Shown piece by piece: positions 40,178 to 50,503 of a stretch of DNA of 64,000 nucleotides. The notes beneath the pieces are model-generated. The model was not told where the DNA came from, searched no databases, and worked only from the letters and a program-made list of their open reading frames with translations. Source of the stretch: Paenibacillus sp. CC-CFT747 (lineage in GTDB: Bacteria; Bacillota; Bacilli; Paenibacillales; NBRC-103111); NCBI GenBank assembly GCA_030323305.1, contig CP106741.1:2639501-2703500 (forward strand). The letters are read 5' to 3'. A program made the translations under genes and the position numbers. Numbering within the stretch: position 1 is the stretch's first letter; every line of letters begins with the position of its first letter.

Positions 40178-41621
40178 ACTTTCTTGATTTGAAAAAGAGA
40201 TTAGCTGAGAGCTTTTGGGGCTTCAGTCCTAATCGTGATGTCAAGCCCGTCCATTTTGCTAATGGCTTTTTTCGGGCGATTGCAGGTCATCGTGGAAATA
40301 TAAATCTTCTTCAAAAAGCAGCGGCAGGCTTCAGGTCGGGACGAGGTCTGCCTAACGAGCAATTTATCCCCCTGCTTCGGGAGAGCTATATTGAGCAAGG
40401 CGAGGATCTAGACATTAATTCAGAAGTGGTCAATCTTCGAACCGCCTTAGATCTTGTACTTGATCAGGATAAAGCACTTTTTGCGAATTTCAATTCAAGT
40501 ATTACGCTCACTCACTATCTTCATACCTCTGGTGATCCCTCGGATAATGGCACCGGTGATTTTCTTGCAAGGACTCTAGCGGCTAGTCCTGAAATCACGG
40601 AAACCCTAAGGAGGGTGCTTTCTAAGCGCAATGACAACGTCGTGCTTCTCACAGGTCCCTTGCTAGAGGAGGCTCAATTAGGAGAGCCTCCATTATGTAA
40701 CGATGCTACTCGTCAGATTATTGAACGCTCACCGCATCTAAAATCTATACAGACAGCGTTTAGTCGTTTGATGAAATATGAAAGTCAGCTTGAAAAGACG
40801 GTTTTCCTACAACGGGTCATCATCCTAGGCTGCTTTGCGCTTTACATTCATTTAACAAATAGTCGGATTTCGCAATCTGATTCTGAACGAGGCTTTGTCC
40901 CTATTCTGATTACTGGCATCAACCCCTCACAAGAAATCAGAGAGGCTAGCCGCTCGACCTTTGCAAGAGGCAGGCAACAAATAGAGAGTGGCTTTGAGGA
41001 AGCCCTTCGTGCAGAGCTTCTCAACCGCGGCCAACTGGGTAAGACCAAGGAGGAGTATCTTCGGCTTATGCGTGCCTCGTTACCTATAGCCAGTGAGGAG
41101 CAATCCGAAAAGAAGCGAAAGCAAGCAGAGCAGCTTTGGACGCGATTTGAGGAGGATTTCCAGGGGAATTTATATGGCACCGAGGACGTCTCAGAGGCCT
41201 TTATTAAGGCATGGGTTAGAGCAGCCTTCTCGGCAGACCGTAGTCCGGAGGTCTTTGCACAGTATTTAGGCAAAAGCATTGGCCTGCTCTATCCAAGGGA
41301 AGGCGGAAAGGGAGAAAAGTACTTCCTACCCGGCTCACAGTTTTTAGATACCCTAGTGGTCGCTTTGCTGGAGCCCGAGGAGGAGCTCACCTATGAGCAG
41401 TTTTGGGAAAGAGCCTGGAAGGAGCTTGGCATCATTTGCGGTGCAAAAAGCACAGTCGATGTTGGTCGCTTAACAAAATGGGGTATAATGCAGGCCACAA
41501 CCAAGCAGCTTTCTCAAAACTCCAAAAGATTAAAAATGAGCTGTTTAAAATGGGCTACATTTATGAATATGCAGATGACGTTGCTGTGATTCGAGGGGGT
41601 GGAGTAGCAAATGAGCATTAA
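40171..41621 (+). CDS. Cluster gene 7: unknown protein (one apparent frameshift)
   Basis: About 483 residues, not recognised. TTG start overlaps the ATPase stop by 7 nt. Helical and slightly basic, with FANGFFRAIAGHRGNINLLQKAAAGF, VVLLTGPLLEEAQLGEPPL and LTGINPSQEIREASRSTFARG-like stretches; the C-terminus is a winged-helix-like LGIICGAKSTVDVGRLTKWG. A base lost at AAATGGGG (41480) must be restored to reach the stop at 41621, which overlaps the next ATG by 11 nt. Its position right after the ATPase corresponds to that of DptG after DptF, but I see no convincing sequence match. Confidence 0.6.
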
Positions 41622-43268
41622 AACACCTGAGGCGTTGATGAATCGTGCTTTAACGGAGCTGATTGCTGAGCAAGCTAAAGCAGGAAGCTTTGGCTTGGTT
41701 ATCCTCGGTATCGAGGATATTCCGGTTAAAGAGCTAGTGGTTAGCGTTGGTGGGCCCGAGCGGGTATATGTAAGCCTCGTTGGATTGGAGCAACAGTTAG
41801 CCCGGGAAATAACCAATTGGGCACATAGCAATGGCTGGAGCGAGCTAGGCTTTGGAATTGGGGCAACCCATGCGGTTGATGTACGAAATCAAGCCCCTCC
41901 CTCTGCTATAAAGCTTGTGCTGGCATGGAGGGAGGAGGAACGATTACCCTCTGTAACGGCAAGGGGCTATCAATACATTGGAGCTTCCGAGGTCATCAAG
42001 CAGATTTGCGCTATTGGGGCTGCCTCTGCCGGTAACATTCCGGAGGCAAGCCTTTGGAGAGCATTTACATCAGAAAAGCTAGCTGGAAAGCTTTCCTCTT
42101 TAAAAGAATTGTCGAATACTACCTGAAGGTAAATGGAGAGACAAAATGCTCTCCTCGCGAAGCGCTTCCTGAGCTGGAGCTACTTAAGGATGACCAGCTA
42201 TTAACCAAGAAATATTCTACCGTTGAGGCGATCACCTCAAGGCTACTTGAAAATGCTCAAAAGGTGGAGAGAATGCAGCGTGGTGATGAGGAGGATCGGC
42301 AGGATGCACTACGAACTCTTCGAACAAATGCAGAGGATGAGGTTACCCGTAAGGAACTGCAGCGCATTTATTCCGCTTTTTTGAAAATCACACGCTCTGA
42401 CTTCTCGGTGCTTCCAGATGTCACGGTGGATGATATCAGCAGGCTGCTTTCTGCTAAAAAGCTGGAAAGCCCTAGCGCCTGGACTCGGGATGCTGAAGGC
42501 ACAAATCAAGGAGAGCAGAGCACCGCGGCGGATGATGACGAGGATACCTCCAATGGTGATGGAGATAAGCAGCCCAATGATTACACCACAAATGATGATA
42601 ACGACGATACAAGCACAGCTGGCGGATCACGTGCTACTGGGACACAAAGAAGAAGCTATTCGAGCTTATCGATAGCAGCTATTATGCTAACTCTTGAAGG
42701 CCATACGAGCCTCCTCACAGAGCTGCTTGAGGCAGCAGTTGAGCAATTAAGGGCTGAGAGCTCCTTTAATACGAACGAGCTCGTGATCAATCATGAGCAT
42801 CTTTCTGTTACCGTCCGCTTTGATCCAAGTGAGGCGGCTATTGCGATTATGAGATCTGTTGTGGGTGCTTCTCGGTACGGCGGAGTATTAGATGCTAGGG
42901 ACAAGGAGAGCTCCTTTAACGATATTTTAATGGAATTTGGTCGTTTTTCTGATCTTTTGCTGCCGTATGACGAGGTTAGATTGAGGTCACTTGTAGAATA
43001 TATGAATCGGGCTCAAGGCATTTCCAAGGAATTCATAGGTGCTCAGCTTCTAGAGGAGTATATCGAAAAGCGCCGGGGGCTGTTAGAGCTAGCTGATATG
43101 CTTGCTGTATCACCACTTGCCTGTCTCTTGACTTCTCCCGACAATCGAGCAAGGGCAAGAGAAGCCATAGAGAGCTATGAGCGGCTGCTGGGACATATGG
43201 ATAAGCAATATTATCAGATCAAGCGTAGGAGCTCAGAGGGAGCAAGCTTTTACACAAGGAAGTATTAG
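41611..43268 (+). CDS. Cluster gene 8: unknown protein with acidic linker (one apparent frameshift)
   Basis: About 552 residues. N-terminal domain of ~160 residues with alternating alpha/beta pattern (GSFGLVILGIEDIPVKELVV...VYVSLVG). Then a helical region, a highly acidic Asp/Asn-rich linker at about 42490-42640 (many consecutive D, E, N, T) and a helical C-terminal domain. The frame break near 42105 is at an A run (TTTAAAAGAATTG). Ends with TAG two bases before the next ATG. Not recognised; the linker suggests a hinge or a DNA-mimic surface. Confidence 0.55.
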
Positions 43269-43270
43269 CT

Positions 43271-46200
43271 ATGGATACTGTCAAGGTAATGAGTAAGGAC
43301 GAGGAGGCAGCAGTTATCTTTACGTCCTTGAATCCACTGGTTTTGTGGAAATACCTTGAGCTCTCCGAAATCCTGGCTGCTAGAACAAACGAGCTTACTG
43401 AAGCGGACATTGAGTTACTATCAAAGGAGGTTGCCGAGCTTCCTGAGCCTTTATTAGCGGTATACGCCTTTGGTGAGAGGACAAGTCAATACCAGGAGCT
43501 TGGGTTTTCTAACCGTGCAGGTGCTTTGCCTGTATATCGAACAACTGAAGCAGAGCTTTCTGATATCAGCGAGCGAAGCCTTGGTACCTCGGCGGTAAAG
43601 CTTGCAGCTCTCTATCCACCGGTTCGGGAAAATTTAAGGATTATGCTGGTGGATCCCGTTTCAACCAGAAACGCTTCTATGGCAATTCGAAAGCTTATAG
43701 CGGAGCATCGATTTAAGCAAGCTACAATTATCGTAGCCAAGACAGATAACAGTATGGATAAGCCTGCACTATCCTCCTTCGATCCCATACTTGAAGAGCT
43801 CGTATACGAAAATAAAGCCGCCATAGAGATCCTTAAAGCAAGCACTGCGGAGCGAATTAGAGGCTACTTAGAAAAGAAGCCTGTGCATCTCTTGGCACTA
43901 GCTGGTGAGCGGAGTAAAAATATTGAGCTTATTGAAAGCGAAGGCACTAGGCTACACCCCTGAGTGTCCCTCACCGGCTCTCGGCTGACCCCATTATGGG
44001 TCATGTTGGATTAAAGCAAAGGAGTATACAGAATCAAGAAAATACTCTTCAGCATCCCTATGGACTATACCAAAGTATGACAGCTGAGCTGACAGGAAAT
44101 TCTCGTAACGAGCTCAGCATGCAGGAGCGAAGAGGTGTTACGCTAAAGGAGCATGAGCTTCAGTCGTTACTGCCCTATGCGCAGCTTGTTATCTCCATGG
44201 GTGCCTTAAGCAAGCCTGAGGGTCTGCTACGATTAACCCAGAACATTGAGTATCTTGGTGACACGGTTTATACGTATTATCAGGACAGAATCATCTCAAG
44301 CATTAGTAATCATCTCAAGCAGATGAATTACCTTCCATCCCCCACAGGAATAGCTGAGCTATTGACCCGCGTGCAGCGTGTAGGTGGAGAGGGCTTATTC
44401 AGAGCCATTACGGAGAAGGGGGAAGGGGGCTTCTCTGCAACCGCTATTCAAGAGCTATTAGGCTTAGCTGTGGCACTCGAGTGGTATGAACAGCATTCCG
44501 CTCAGAACAAGCAGGTCATTATTAGCTTGGATAGCTATCTAGCGAAGAGATGGCTCTCTAAAAGGTCGGATAAAAAGCGCAATGATTTTCTTGGCATACG
44601 TGAGCTAGCAGACGGCAGCTATTGTATCGATTTGATCGAGGTGAAAGGCTATCAGGCTACGACGGATGATAGCCTATTGGAAAGCCATCCCGTCGAGCAG
44701 CTTCGCTCGGTTGCAGCTATTGTTCATAGCATCGTAAGTAAGCAGGGGATTTGCTAATCGATAGACGCAGGGAGCTCCTACGGCTTCAGCTGTTTAGAGA
44801 GGCGTTGCAAAACAATCCTCAGCTAGACAATGAATGGGTCGACGCCATTAATGCTATCGTCGATGGGACCTGCGAGGTTACGATTAACCTGCTGCTAATT
44901 GAAACAGCCTTTGATCAAAATATCGAATTCACCGAAAGAACGGAAGCACCTCAAGGATCTGATTTGAAGCCTGTAGAGGCACTTCCAATTACACGTATAC
45001 GTTTCGGTGAAAGAGATATTCAGCGCTCGCTTGTTGGCTACTTGGAGCCCTTGATAACAGAGAAAGCGAAGCAAACAAGCCAGGAAAATGCTAATGATAT
45101 AACGACGGAGGTTCTAGCTCAGCAGCAGGCGGCCGCTACTGCCGAGCCTCCTTTCGAGCTAGCTAATGATAGTATAGAGGGTGAAGAGCAAGACCTGGAC
45201 AACCAGGAAAGCCGTAACCCGCGGTTGACTTCACTAGTCTCAAATGATACAACTGCGATGACAGACCTGCAGCTTGGCTTTGAGCCTAGCACTAGTGAGC
45301 GAACGGTCATCGATGACACGGCTAAGAATATATATCGTGTCTTGAGTGATATTGGCATGCGTCTAGCTGAGCCTGTGGACACTAATAAGGCTGACATTGG
45401 TCCGAGTATTGTGCGGTACAAAATTAGGCTTCAAACCGGAGAGCGAGTTTCAACCCTACAAAGTCGGGCAAGGGATCTCATGCGTGAATTGGCTACAGAA
45501 AAAGAGCCGATCATCGACAATTTGCCGAATACTAATTATGTGCATATTGATCTTGCCCGACCTGAAAAGCAATCGCCTAAGCTCCTTCCCTTGCTTTCTC
45601 ATCTTAGAAAGCCACCTGGTACTGGCTTATACTGTCCGCTTGGGGTTACGCCTGATGGACGTATTGAGATGGAGGATGTTACAAAATATCCACACATGCT
45701 GGTGGCAGGCTCTACAAATTCAGGGAAAACGATGTTTCTTTATTCCTTGATCGTTGGCCTAACACAGATTTATACACCCGAGGAGCTTCAACTTGTCCTT
45801 ATCGATCCTAAGCAGACAGATTTCGTGTTCTTTAATACGTTACCTCATCTGCGGGGGGCGCGTTATTACTGAGCCCGAGGAAGCGGTCCAGACGCTCTTA
45901 GAGCTGCTAGATTCGGAGGTAACGTCGCGAACCGAACAGTTAAGAGCAACTCGATCACGGGATATCAAAGGGCATAATGAAAGAAACCCGCAGGAGCGTA
46001 TCTCGCCGATATTAGTTCTCATTGACGAATTTGCAGATTTGGCCGATGTTATGAGCAAGACGGATCGCGAATCGTTTGACCTCTCGTTAAGACGTCTTGC
46101 TCAACGTGCCAGAAACGTCGGAATTCATTTGGTTGTCGCAACACAGCGGCCCACAACTGACATTGTGAACGGAACGTTGAAGAGTAACCTTCCCTGCAGG

Positions 46201-46368
46201 ATTAGCTTCAAGCTCGCTTCCCAGGTGGATAGCCGTACGATCCTTGATAAGGGCGGGGCTGAGAATTTGCTCGGCGCAGGTGATATGCTTTATAGCTGGA
46301 ATGGAAAGAATCTTCGTCTTCAAGGCTTTTACCTCCCTGATGATGATATATTTACGTTATTTGAATAA
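43271..46368 (+). CDS. Cluster gene 9: PD-(D/E)XK-like domain fused to FtsK/SpoIIIE-type motor (three apparent frameshifts)
   Basis: About 1032 residues after repair at ~43955 (CCCC), ~44748 (GGGG) and ~45855 (GGGGGG). The middle (44560-44800) has GIRELADGSYCIDLIEVKGYQAT, i.e. D-x-EVK of a PD-(D/E)XK nuclease fold, then RRELLRLQLFREAL. The C-terminal ~350 residues are an FtsK-type ATPase: Walker A VAGSTNSGKTMFLYSLI, IDPKQTDF, Walker B LVLIDEFADL, then VATQRPTTDIVNGTLKSNLPCRISFKL and GAGDMLYSW. This layout is close to DptH. It would translocate along DNA and cut it. No membrane segment, so not a division FtsK. Confidence 0.8.
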
Positions 46369-46377
46369 GGATAATGC

Positions 46378-46408
46378 TGTAGCCTTTACCCAACTGGTAA
46401 AGGCTACA
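46378..46408. promoter_or_regulatory. Perfect 13-bp hairpin between the FtsK-like and SfsA-like genes
   Basis: TGTAGCCTTTACC (46378-46390) and GGTAAAGGCTACA (46396-46408), 5-nt loop. It lies 9 nt after the FtsK-like stop and 28 nt before the SfsA-like start. There is no T run, so it is more likely an mRNA processing/stability site or a regulator operator than a terminator. Confidence 0.55.
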
Positions 46409-46436
46409 AATGTAATAGAAAGAGAGTTGGCAGAGC

Positions 46437-47109
46437 TTGCAGCCTAACGAATTAACTGAAGCAACTTTTATCAAGGAATTAAAGAATCGTTTCCTATGTG
46501 AGGTTAAGATAGATGGAATTCAACATGTATGCTATGTGCCTAGCTCATCGCGGATTGATAATTATTTAGATATCAAAAATAGAAAGGTACTGCTTACTAC
46601 AAACAAAAAAATAAACGAACAAAGTATGCGCTTTACGCTGTTAAGCTGAGGGGAAATATATACTTCTTAATCTAAATAAAATAAATACGCAGCTTAAAGC
46701 TTTAATTGAGGGAAATCGCTTAAAGGATTATAACGGATATGAGGTGCTTACGGAGACTGCAGTTGAGAAATATAAGGCGGATTTGCTTCTAGTAAAAGGG
46801 GAGCAACGAATAATTGTAGAAGCTAAAGGGGTTATTTCTAGTAGTGCAGAGGTATTGTTTCCACAGGTCCATACGGAACGGGGGATTAGTCAGCTCTATC
46901 AATTAAAGGATTTCCTTCTCCAAGGAAAAGAGGTTCACTACTTTCTCGTTGTTCTTAGTCCGTTTGTAAAAAGCATTAGCTTACTAGATTCTGAGTATAA
47001 ATCACTTTTATATGAATGTCTGACTCTTGGATTGAAATTACGTTCTATTAAGATGATTTATACAGGCAAAAAAATAAAAATTGATAACGGGATATGCATC
47101 AACTATTAA
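46437..47109 (+). CDS. Cluster gene 10: SfsA-like nuclease (two apparent frameshifts)
   Basis: About 225 residues. The N-terminal OB part NRFLCEVKIDGIQHVCYVPSSSR matches SfsA (F-x-x-EV...C-x-x-PNPGR), and the C-terminal part has IIVEAKGV, LFPQVHTERGISQLYQL and FLVVLSPFVKSISLLDSEYK, equivalent to SfsA EVKSVTL...FPDAPTERGxxHL. SfsA proteins are DNA/RNA-binding nuclease-fold proteins; the E-x-K and acidic residues of the PD-(D/E)XK-like centre are preserved. Breaks lie near 46620 and 46665 (A runs). TTG start. Function in defence is new to me and inferred from neighbours. Confidence 0.75.
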
Positions 47110-47151
47110 AATGATGGAAGAGTGGATCCTATAAGGATGAGGGATTTTTAA

Positions 47152-47937
47152 ATGAGTAAATTTCTTGGTACAAAATTCGCTGAAAAGCTTCTGTTCAGTA
47201 TAACTCGAGCGAAAGAGTCTTTAGTGGTAATTTCACCTTACATTAGCTTAAAGGCTGCTCAAGAATTAATTACTAAAGCCCCTCATAATATTATGGATAA
47301 GCTATTGATTACGCTTCCTCCAGGACCCGAATATATTTTTGGATCTGTGGAAGTAGATGCCTTAAGGCTACTACAGATGAAAGGCTTCGAGCTTCGCGCA
47401 CTAACAAATCTGCATGCAAAAATGTATATCATAGATAAAGAGGTTGTATACATCGGGTCTGCTAACTTTACGATAAATGGGTGGTGCTTCAATTCAAGGC
47501 AAGGCAATATAGAGGAAATGACATTATTAAGGATTAATAAAAAAGACTATGATCACATTATTAATCGGTATATAACTCCTTCCCAGCCATTGATTATTAC
47601 AGATGAATTTATTGCAGAATTGAAACACTTAATTCAAGATCATAACAAGGAGATAGAGCAATACAAGTCTATTAGCAAACTTCTAGCGGGGCTAGGGAGA
47701 TCGATTTCTGTTCCTGAGTCGAAAGCATATTATGCTAGGTATGGTCAGGCTACCAAGCAATATCCGTACAATTTTAAATATTCACTTACACGCACTACCG
47801 GGGAAGCTATAGTATCCCATCAGCAAAATATCCAATTTAATCTTGGGGGTTCACCCAAAAAATCAGATGCTTGCATCATTATTCCCTTTGAGGTAATAAG
47901 AAGGGTCCTAAAAAAACACATCTCGATAACAGCATGA
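47152..47937 (+). CDS. Cluster gene 11: phospholipase D-type nuclease
   Basis: 261 residues, ATG at 47152 with GGATGAGGG upstream. One HKD-type motif is at residues ~84-105: LHAKMYIIDKEVVYIGSANFT, the form seen in PLD-family nucleases such as Nuc/DrmC/DpdK. LVVISPYISLKAAQELI at the N-terminus is the beta-strand that usually precedes the first half. As with single-HKD nucleases it would act as a dimer and cut DNA without a metal. Ends with TGA overlapping the next ATG. Confidence 0.85.
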   Translation: MSKFLGTKFAEKLLFSITRAKESLVVISPYISLKAAQELITKAPHNIMDKLLITLPPGPEYIFGSVEVDALRLLQMKGFELRALTNLHAKMYIIDKEVVYIGSANFTINGWCFNSRQGNIEEMTLLRINKKDYDHIINRYITPSQPLIITDEFIAELKHLIQDHNKEIEQYKSISKLLAGLGRSISVPESKAYYARYGQATKQYPYNFKYSLTRTTGEAIVSHQQNIQFNLGGSPKKSDACIIIPFEVIRRVLKKHISITA

Positions 47938-48104
47938 AATATTTTCAATTTCAAATTAGCATTGACCATCAAGGGATGCCCTTTTTGCGATCGACAAAAC
48001 GCGTAAAAGGAGGAAATATGATCAAGGAAGAAATAGTAATTCCCCTTAAGAAGGCTAGTCTGACTGGATTTTTACGGATACGAAAGCCTGAGGAATTCGT
48101 ATAG
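47934..48104 (+). CDS. Cluster gene 12: small ORF coupled to the PLD gene
   Basis: 56 residues, ATG overlapping the PLD stop as ATGA; a second in-frame ATG at 48018 has AAAGGAGG upstream. Begins MKYFQFQISIDHQGMPF. After the TAG at 48102 the frame stays open and protein-like (LKVFDANQKIGTMISRKFPS) for about 33 codons, so the stop may be a base error and the real protein longer. Not recognised. Confidence 0.4.
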   Translation: MKYFQFQISIDHQGMPFLRSTKRVKGGNMIKEEIVIPLKKASLTGFLRIRKPEEFV

Positions 48105-48176
48105 CTAAAGGTATTTGATGCTAATCAAAAAATTGGCACTATGATATCTAGAAAGTTCCCGTCTACATTAGTAGGT

Positions 48177-48552
48177 CTATTTTTTAGCCTGTTTTTTTTG
48201 CTTCCATAACCGATACATTTCGAGGCTATTTTGGAGATATTCCTCTTCATCAGCTGACAGCTTAATAATTTGGTCACTAAGGATAAGATACCCTTTTAAA
48301 GAAGAAAGCTCGGTAGAGGCTTGTTTATCTTCAATTAAGTATTCTGCTGCAGCTAGAAGCTCTTCATAATTGATACCCTGTAAGCAAGATGCTAACTGAT
48401 ATAAAGTATCGGGTGAAGGATGCTGAACACCAGCTTCAATTCTGGATAAGGTTGCTGGTGAGATATGTGCTTCAAGAGCCAAGCTACGTTGGCTCTTGAA
48501 GCCATTTTTTTCTTATTTTAGCAACGAAGCTCCCAAGCTCGATTCCTCTCAT
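48177..48552 (-). CDS. Xre-family HTH regulator facing the cluster (one apparent frameshift)
   Basis: About 125 residues. The ATG at 48550-48552 (minus strand) starts GIELGSFVAKIRKK; one extra A in a run of seven near 48510 breaks the frame, after which NGFKSQRSLALEAHISPATLSRIEAGVQHPSPDTLYQLA is a typical HTH_3 domain. The C-terminal half is a small helical dimer domain. It is convergent with the cluster and ends near its last gene; being the only DNA-binding regulator next to it, it is the best candidate for repression of the cluster. Confidence 0.75.
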
Positions 48553-48680
48553 AACAATCACCTACGCTATCATATCACATTGGAGGTAAGCATTGCAGTG
48601 GGAAAAGTTTTGCGATATCGAACAAATGAATTATAATATTATTGCGACCACGAAACAAAAAATGAAAAGAGGGAAGTTCA

Positions 48681-49150
48681 ATGTCCTGGCTGCGCATAAG
48701 CAAATGTGACAAAAGGGCACTACAGTTAGCTGATAGACATTATACTCGTCAAAAGCCTGGCACAAGTCAGTTTACTAGACCGGGTCACAATCTTGTTCTA
48801 TTAACAAATGATGAGCAAGCTTTATGGGTTACATGGCGGGGGATTCGAGACGATGGATGGAAGGCCTGGGAATGTACCATGTTTAGGAATGAAGGAAGCT
48901 ATCTTTCGAGCCATTTGATTACTTTAGCTTTAGGAATAACAGTGTATGAGTGGGGGAGCCACCTGAGGACGGTATTATAACTTACATAGGCAATCATTTG
49001 CGGGGAGGCTGCTTTCACGCAGCTGGCTTTATGAAAGCAGGCTATAGTATTAGTGGAAAGCTGAGACTTCAACTAGATAAGGGGCGGTTACCACCACCTA
49101 TTCGGCCGGCACAAAAGAGTTTGTTTAATATTGAGGATATTATAGTCTAA
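48681..49150 (+). CDS. Phage-type GNAT-fold protein, possibly Mom-like (one apparent frameshift)
   Basis: About 157 residues. Pattern ADRHYTRQKPGTSQFTRPGHNLVLLT, WKAWECTMFRNEGSYLSSHLI, TYIG and CFHAAGFMKAGYSISGKLRLQ is that of a family of phage-borne acetyltransferase-like proteins; the layout recalls phage Mu Mom, a GNAT-fold DNA adenine modification enzyme. The Mom relation is a guess by architecture, not a proven match. The break near 48955 is at GGGGG. ATG start with GAGGGAAG upstream. Interesting because it could supply DNA modification next to a nuclease system. Confidence 0.55.
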
Positions 49151-49469
49151 ATATATTGGTTATATCTCCAAAAGCAGATTCGATTTTTAAAATGGATATT
49201 TACTTCTTGATGAAGGACGACTCGACTAATTCACCAAAGACCTCGAAGGAGCTGACAGATTCAAGGTTAATTGTTCTAGCATGGCGTGCAAAAAAAAGAG
49301 GCAGAGGAAGGGGAAAAATGAGCCTGTAGTAAGGTTACGGCCTTGCTACAGGCTCATTTATATATTTTCGGGAGTCTTAAGGGGGTTGTTTATTATATAT
49401 GGAAGGAATTAGACTCATTCTCATAGAAGATGTAAAAATATCGTTTTTGATTTAAGAAGGAGCCTACCA
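49151..49469. other. Intergenic stretch with a strong terminator
   Basis: About 320 nt without a gene; contains the 19-bp terminator at 49316-49362. AAGGAG near 49457 belongs to the next gene. Confidence 0.5.
49316..49362. terminator. Long terminator hairpin
   Basis: Arms 49316-49334 and 49341-49359, 19 pairs with one G-T, loop of 6 nt, then T-rich sequence. Works in both directions (A-rich before, T-rich after). Confidence 0.85.
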
Positions 49470-50422
49470 ATGAACAAACCATTATCACAAGAGGCTTTTT
49501 TGAGAGATATTATGAGCTTCACCACAGGTACATGCAGTCTGAGGAGCCTGATGATTTGGCCGCACTTATCGAGTTTACTGATAAGCAGGTTGCAGCGGAA
49601 AAAGAGCGTGATATGAACCGGTTTACGGCGGAGTCAACATTACGAAAGCTAGAGGAGTTGGAACAAATCAGCGAGCTTCCGCCGCTACAGAGTTACCGTA
49701 AAGCGGTTTTATTTTGCGCTCTTCGGCGTAGAGATGAAGCATTGACTATATTCAAAGGGCTCGTAAGCTCTGATTTGACTCCAGAATACGTTAAGGAGCG
49801 CTGCTGTGGATATATGCTTGTTTATTTTCAAAATCAATTGAGTCATCATGAAGCCAAGCCGCTCATCAATATGCTAAGTAGAGCTACAGATCAGGTTGCT
49901 TTGCAAAAGCTTGAGGATGTGATGATTTCAGGTGTGTATGAGGATAGCTGGTTTGAAGAGGCAACGGAGGAAGCATGGGGACCCGAGGATACGATATATG
50001 TATTCGACTCCGAGGCTCGAGAGAAACGGCCTCTTACGACCAAGCTCAACGAGCTGATGTGGCGCCATCATCACCTGCCTGATTCATTCGATCTTTTTAT
50101 GGATCTGGTACGTGAAGAAATCTATATTCAGGGAAAAAGGGCTCTACTGGCTCACGATGATGTTCGTGTGCTTTTTGCCATGCTCGAGTCGGGACAGGCG
50201 GTCAGGATCGATATTTTGTATAGGGCCAAATATCCTAATCAGGAGCCCTTCGATCCCACAAGTAAAACAGAACGCAACAAATTCACAAAGTATTTCGGTA
50301 GGCTAAGCACGCGCTTGAGGGCACTTGGGATATCGATCACGAAATATCAATATGCCTTGCCACCTGGCTTGAGCTATTGTGCGATTTTCAAAGAGAGTGA
50401 GGAAAGAGAACTGCAGTATTAA
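49470..50422 (+). CDS. Unknown protein (one apparent frameshift)
   Basis: About 317 residues from the ATG at 49470 (AGAAGGAG upstream); the frame breaks near 49510. Helical, TPR-like N-terminal half (LRRRDEALTIFKGLVSS) and a C-terminal part with LLAHDDVRVLFAMLESGQAVRIDILYRA followed by a basic loop and LSTRLRALGISITKYQYALPPGLSYC, resembling a winged-helix fold. Not recognised. Confidence 0.55.
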
Positions 50423-50503
50423 ACGATGTGTCAGAGCTTGTCAGACCTCTCCTGATATCCTAAGGGTGTTAATGAAACCCGAATGTTAAAGGAGAGATGC
50501 AAA

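Noticed and set aside
26706..48104. DISARM as an explanation (helicase, DUF1998, PLD)
   Set aside because: DISARM has separate DrmA and DrmB and usually a methylase. Here the DUF1998 part is fused to the helicase, DUF4338 is present, and the FtsK, SfsA and CoiA genes do not belong to DISARM.
26706..48104. Classical Dnd/Dpt phosphorothioate system
   Set aside because: No dndBCDE genes in the window and gene 7 shows no clear DptG match; only motif-level similarity of the ATPase and FtsK proteins remains.
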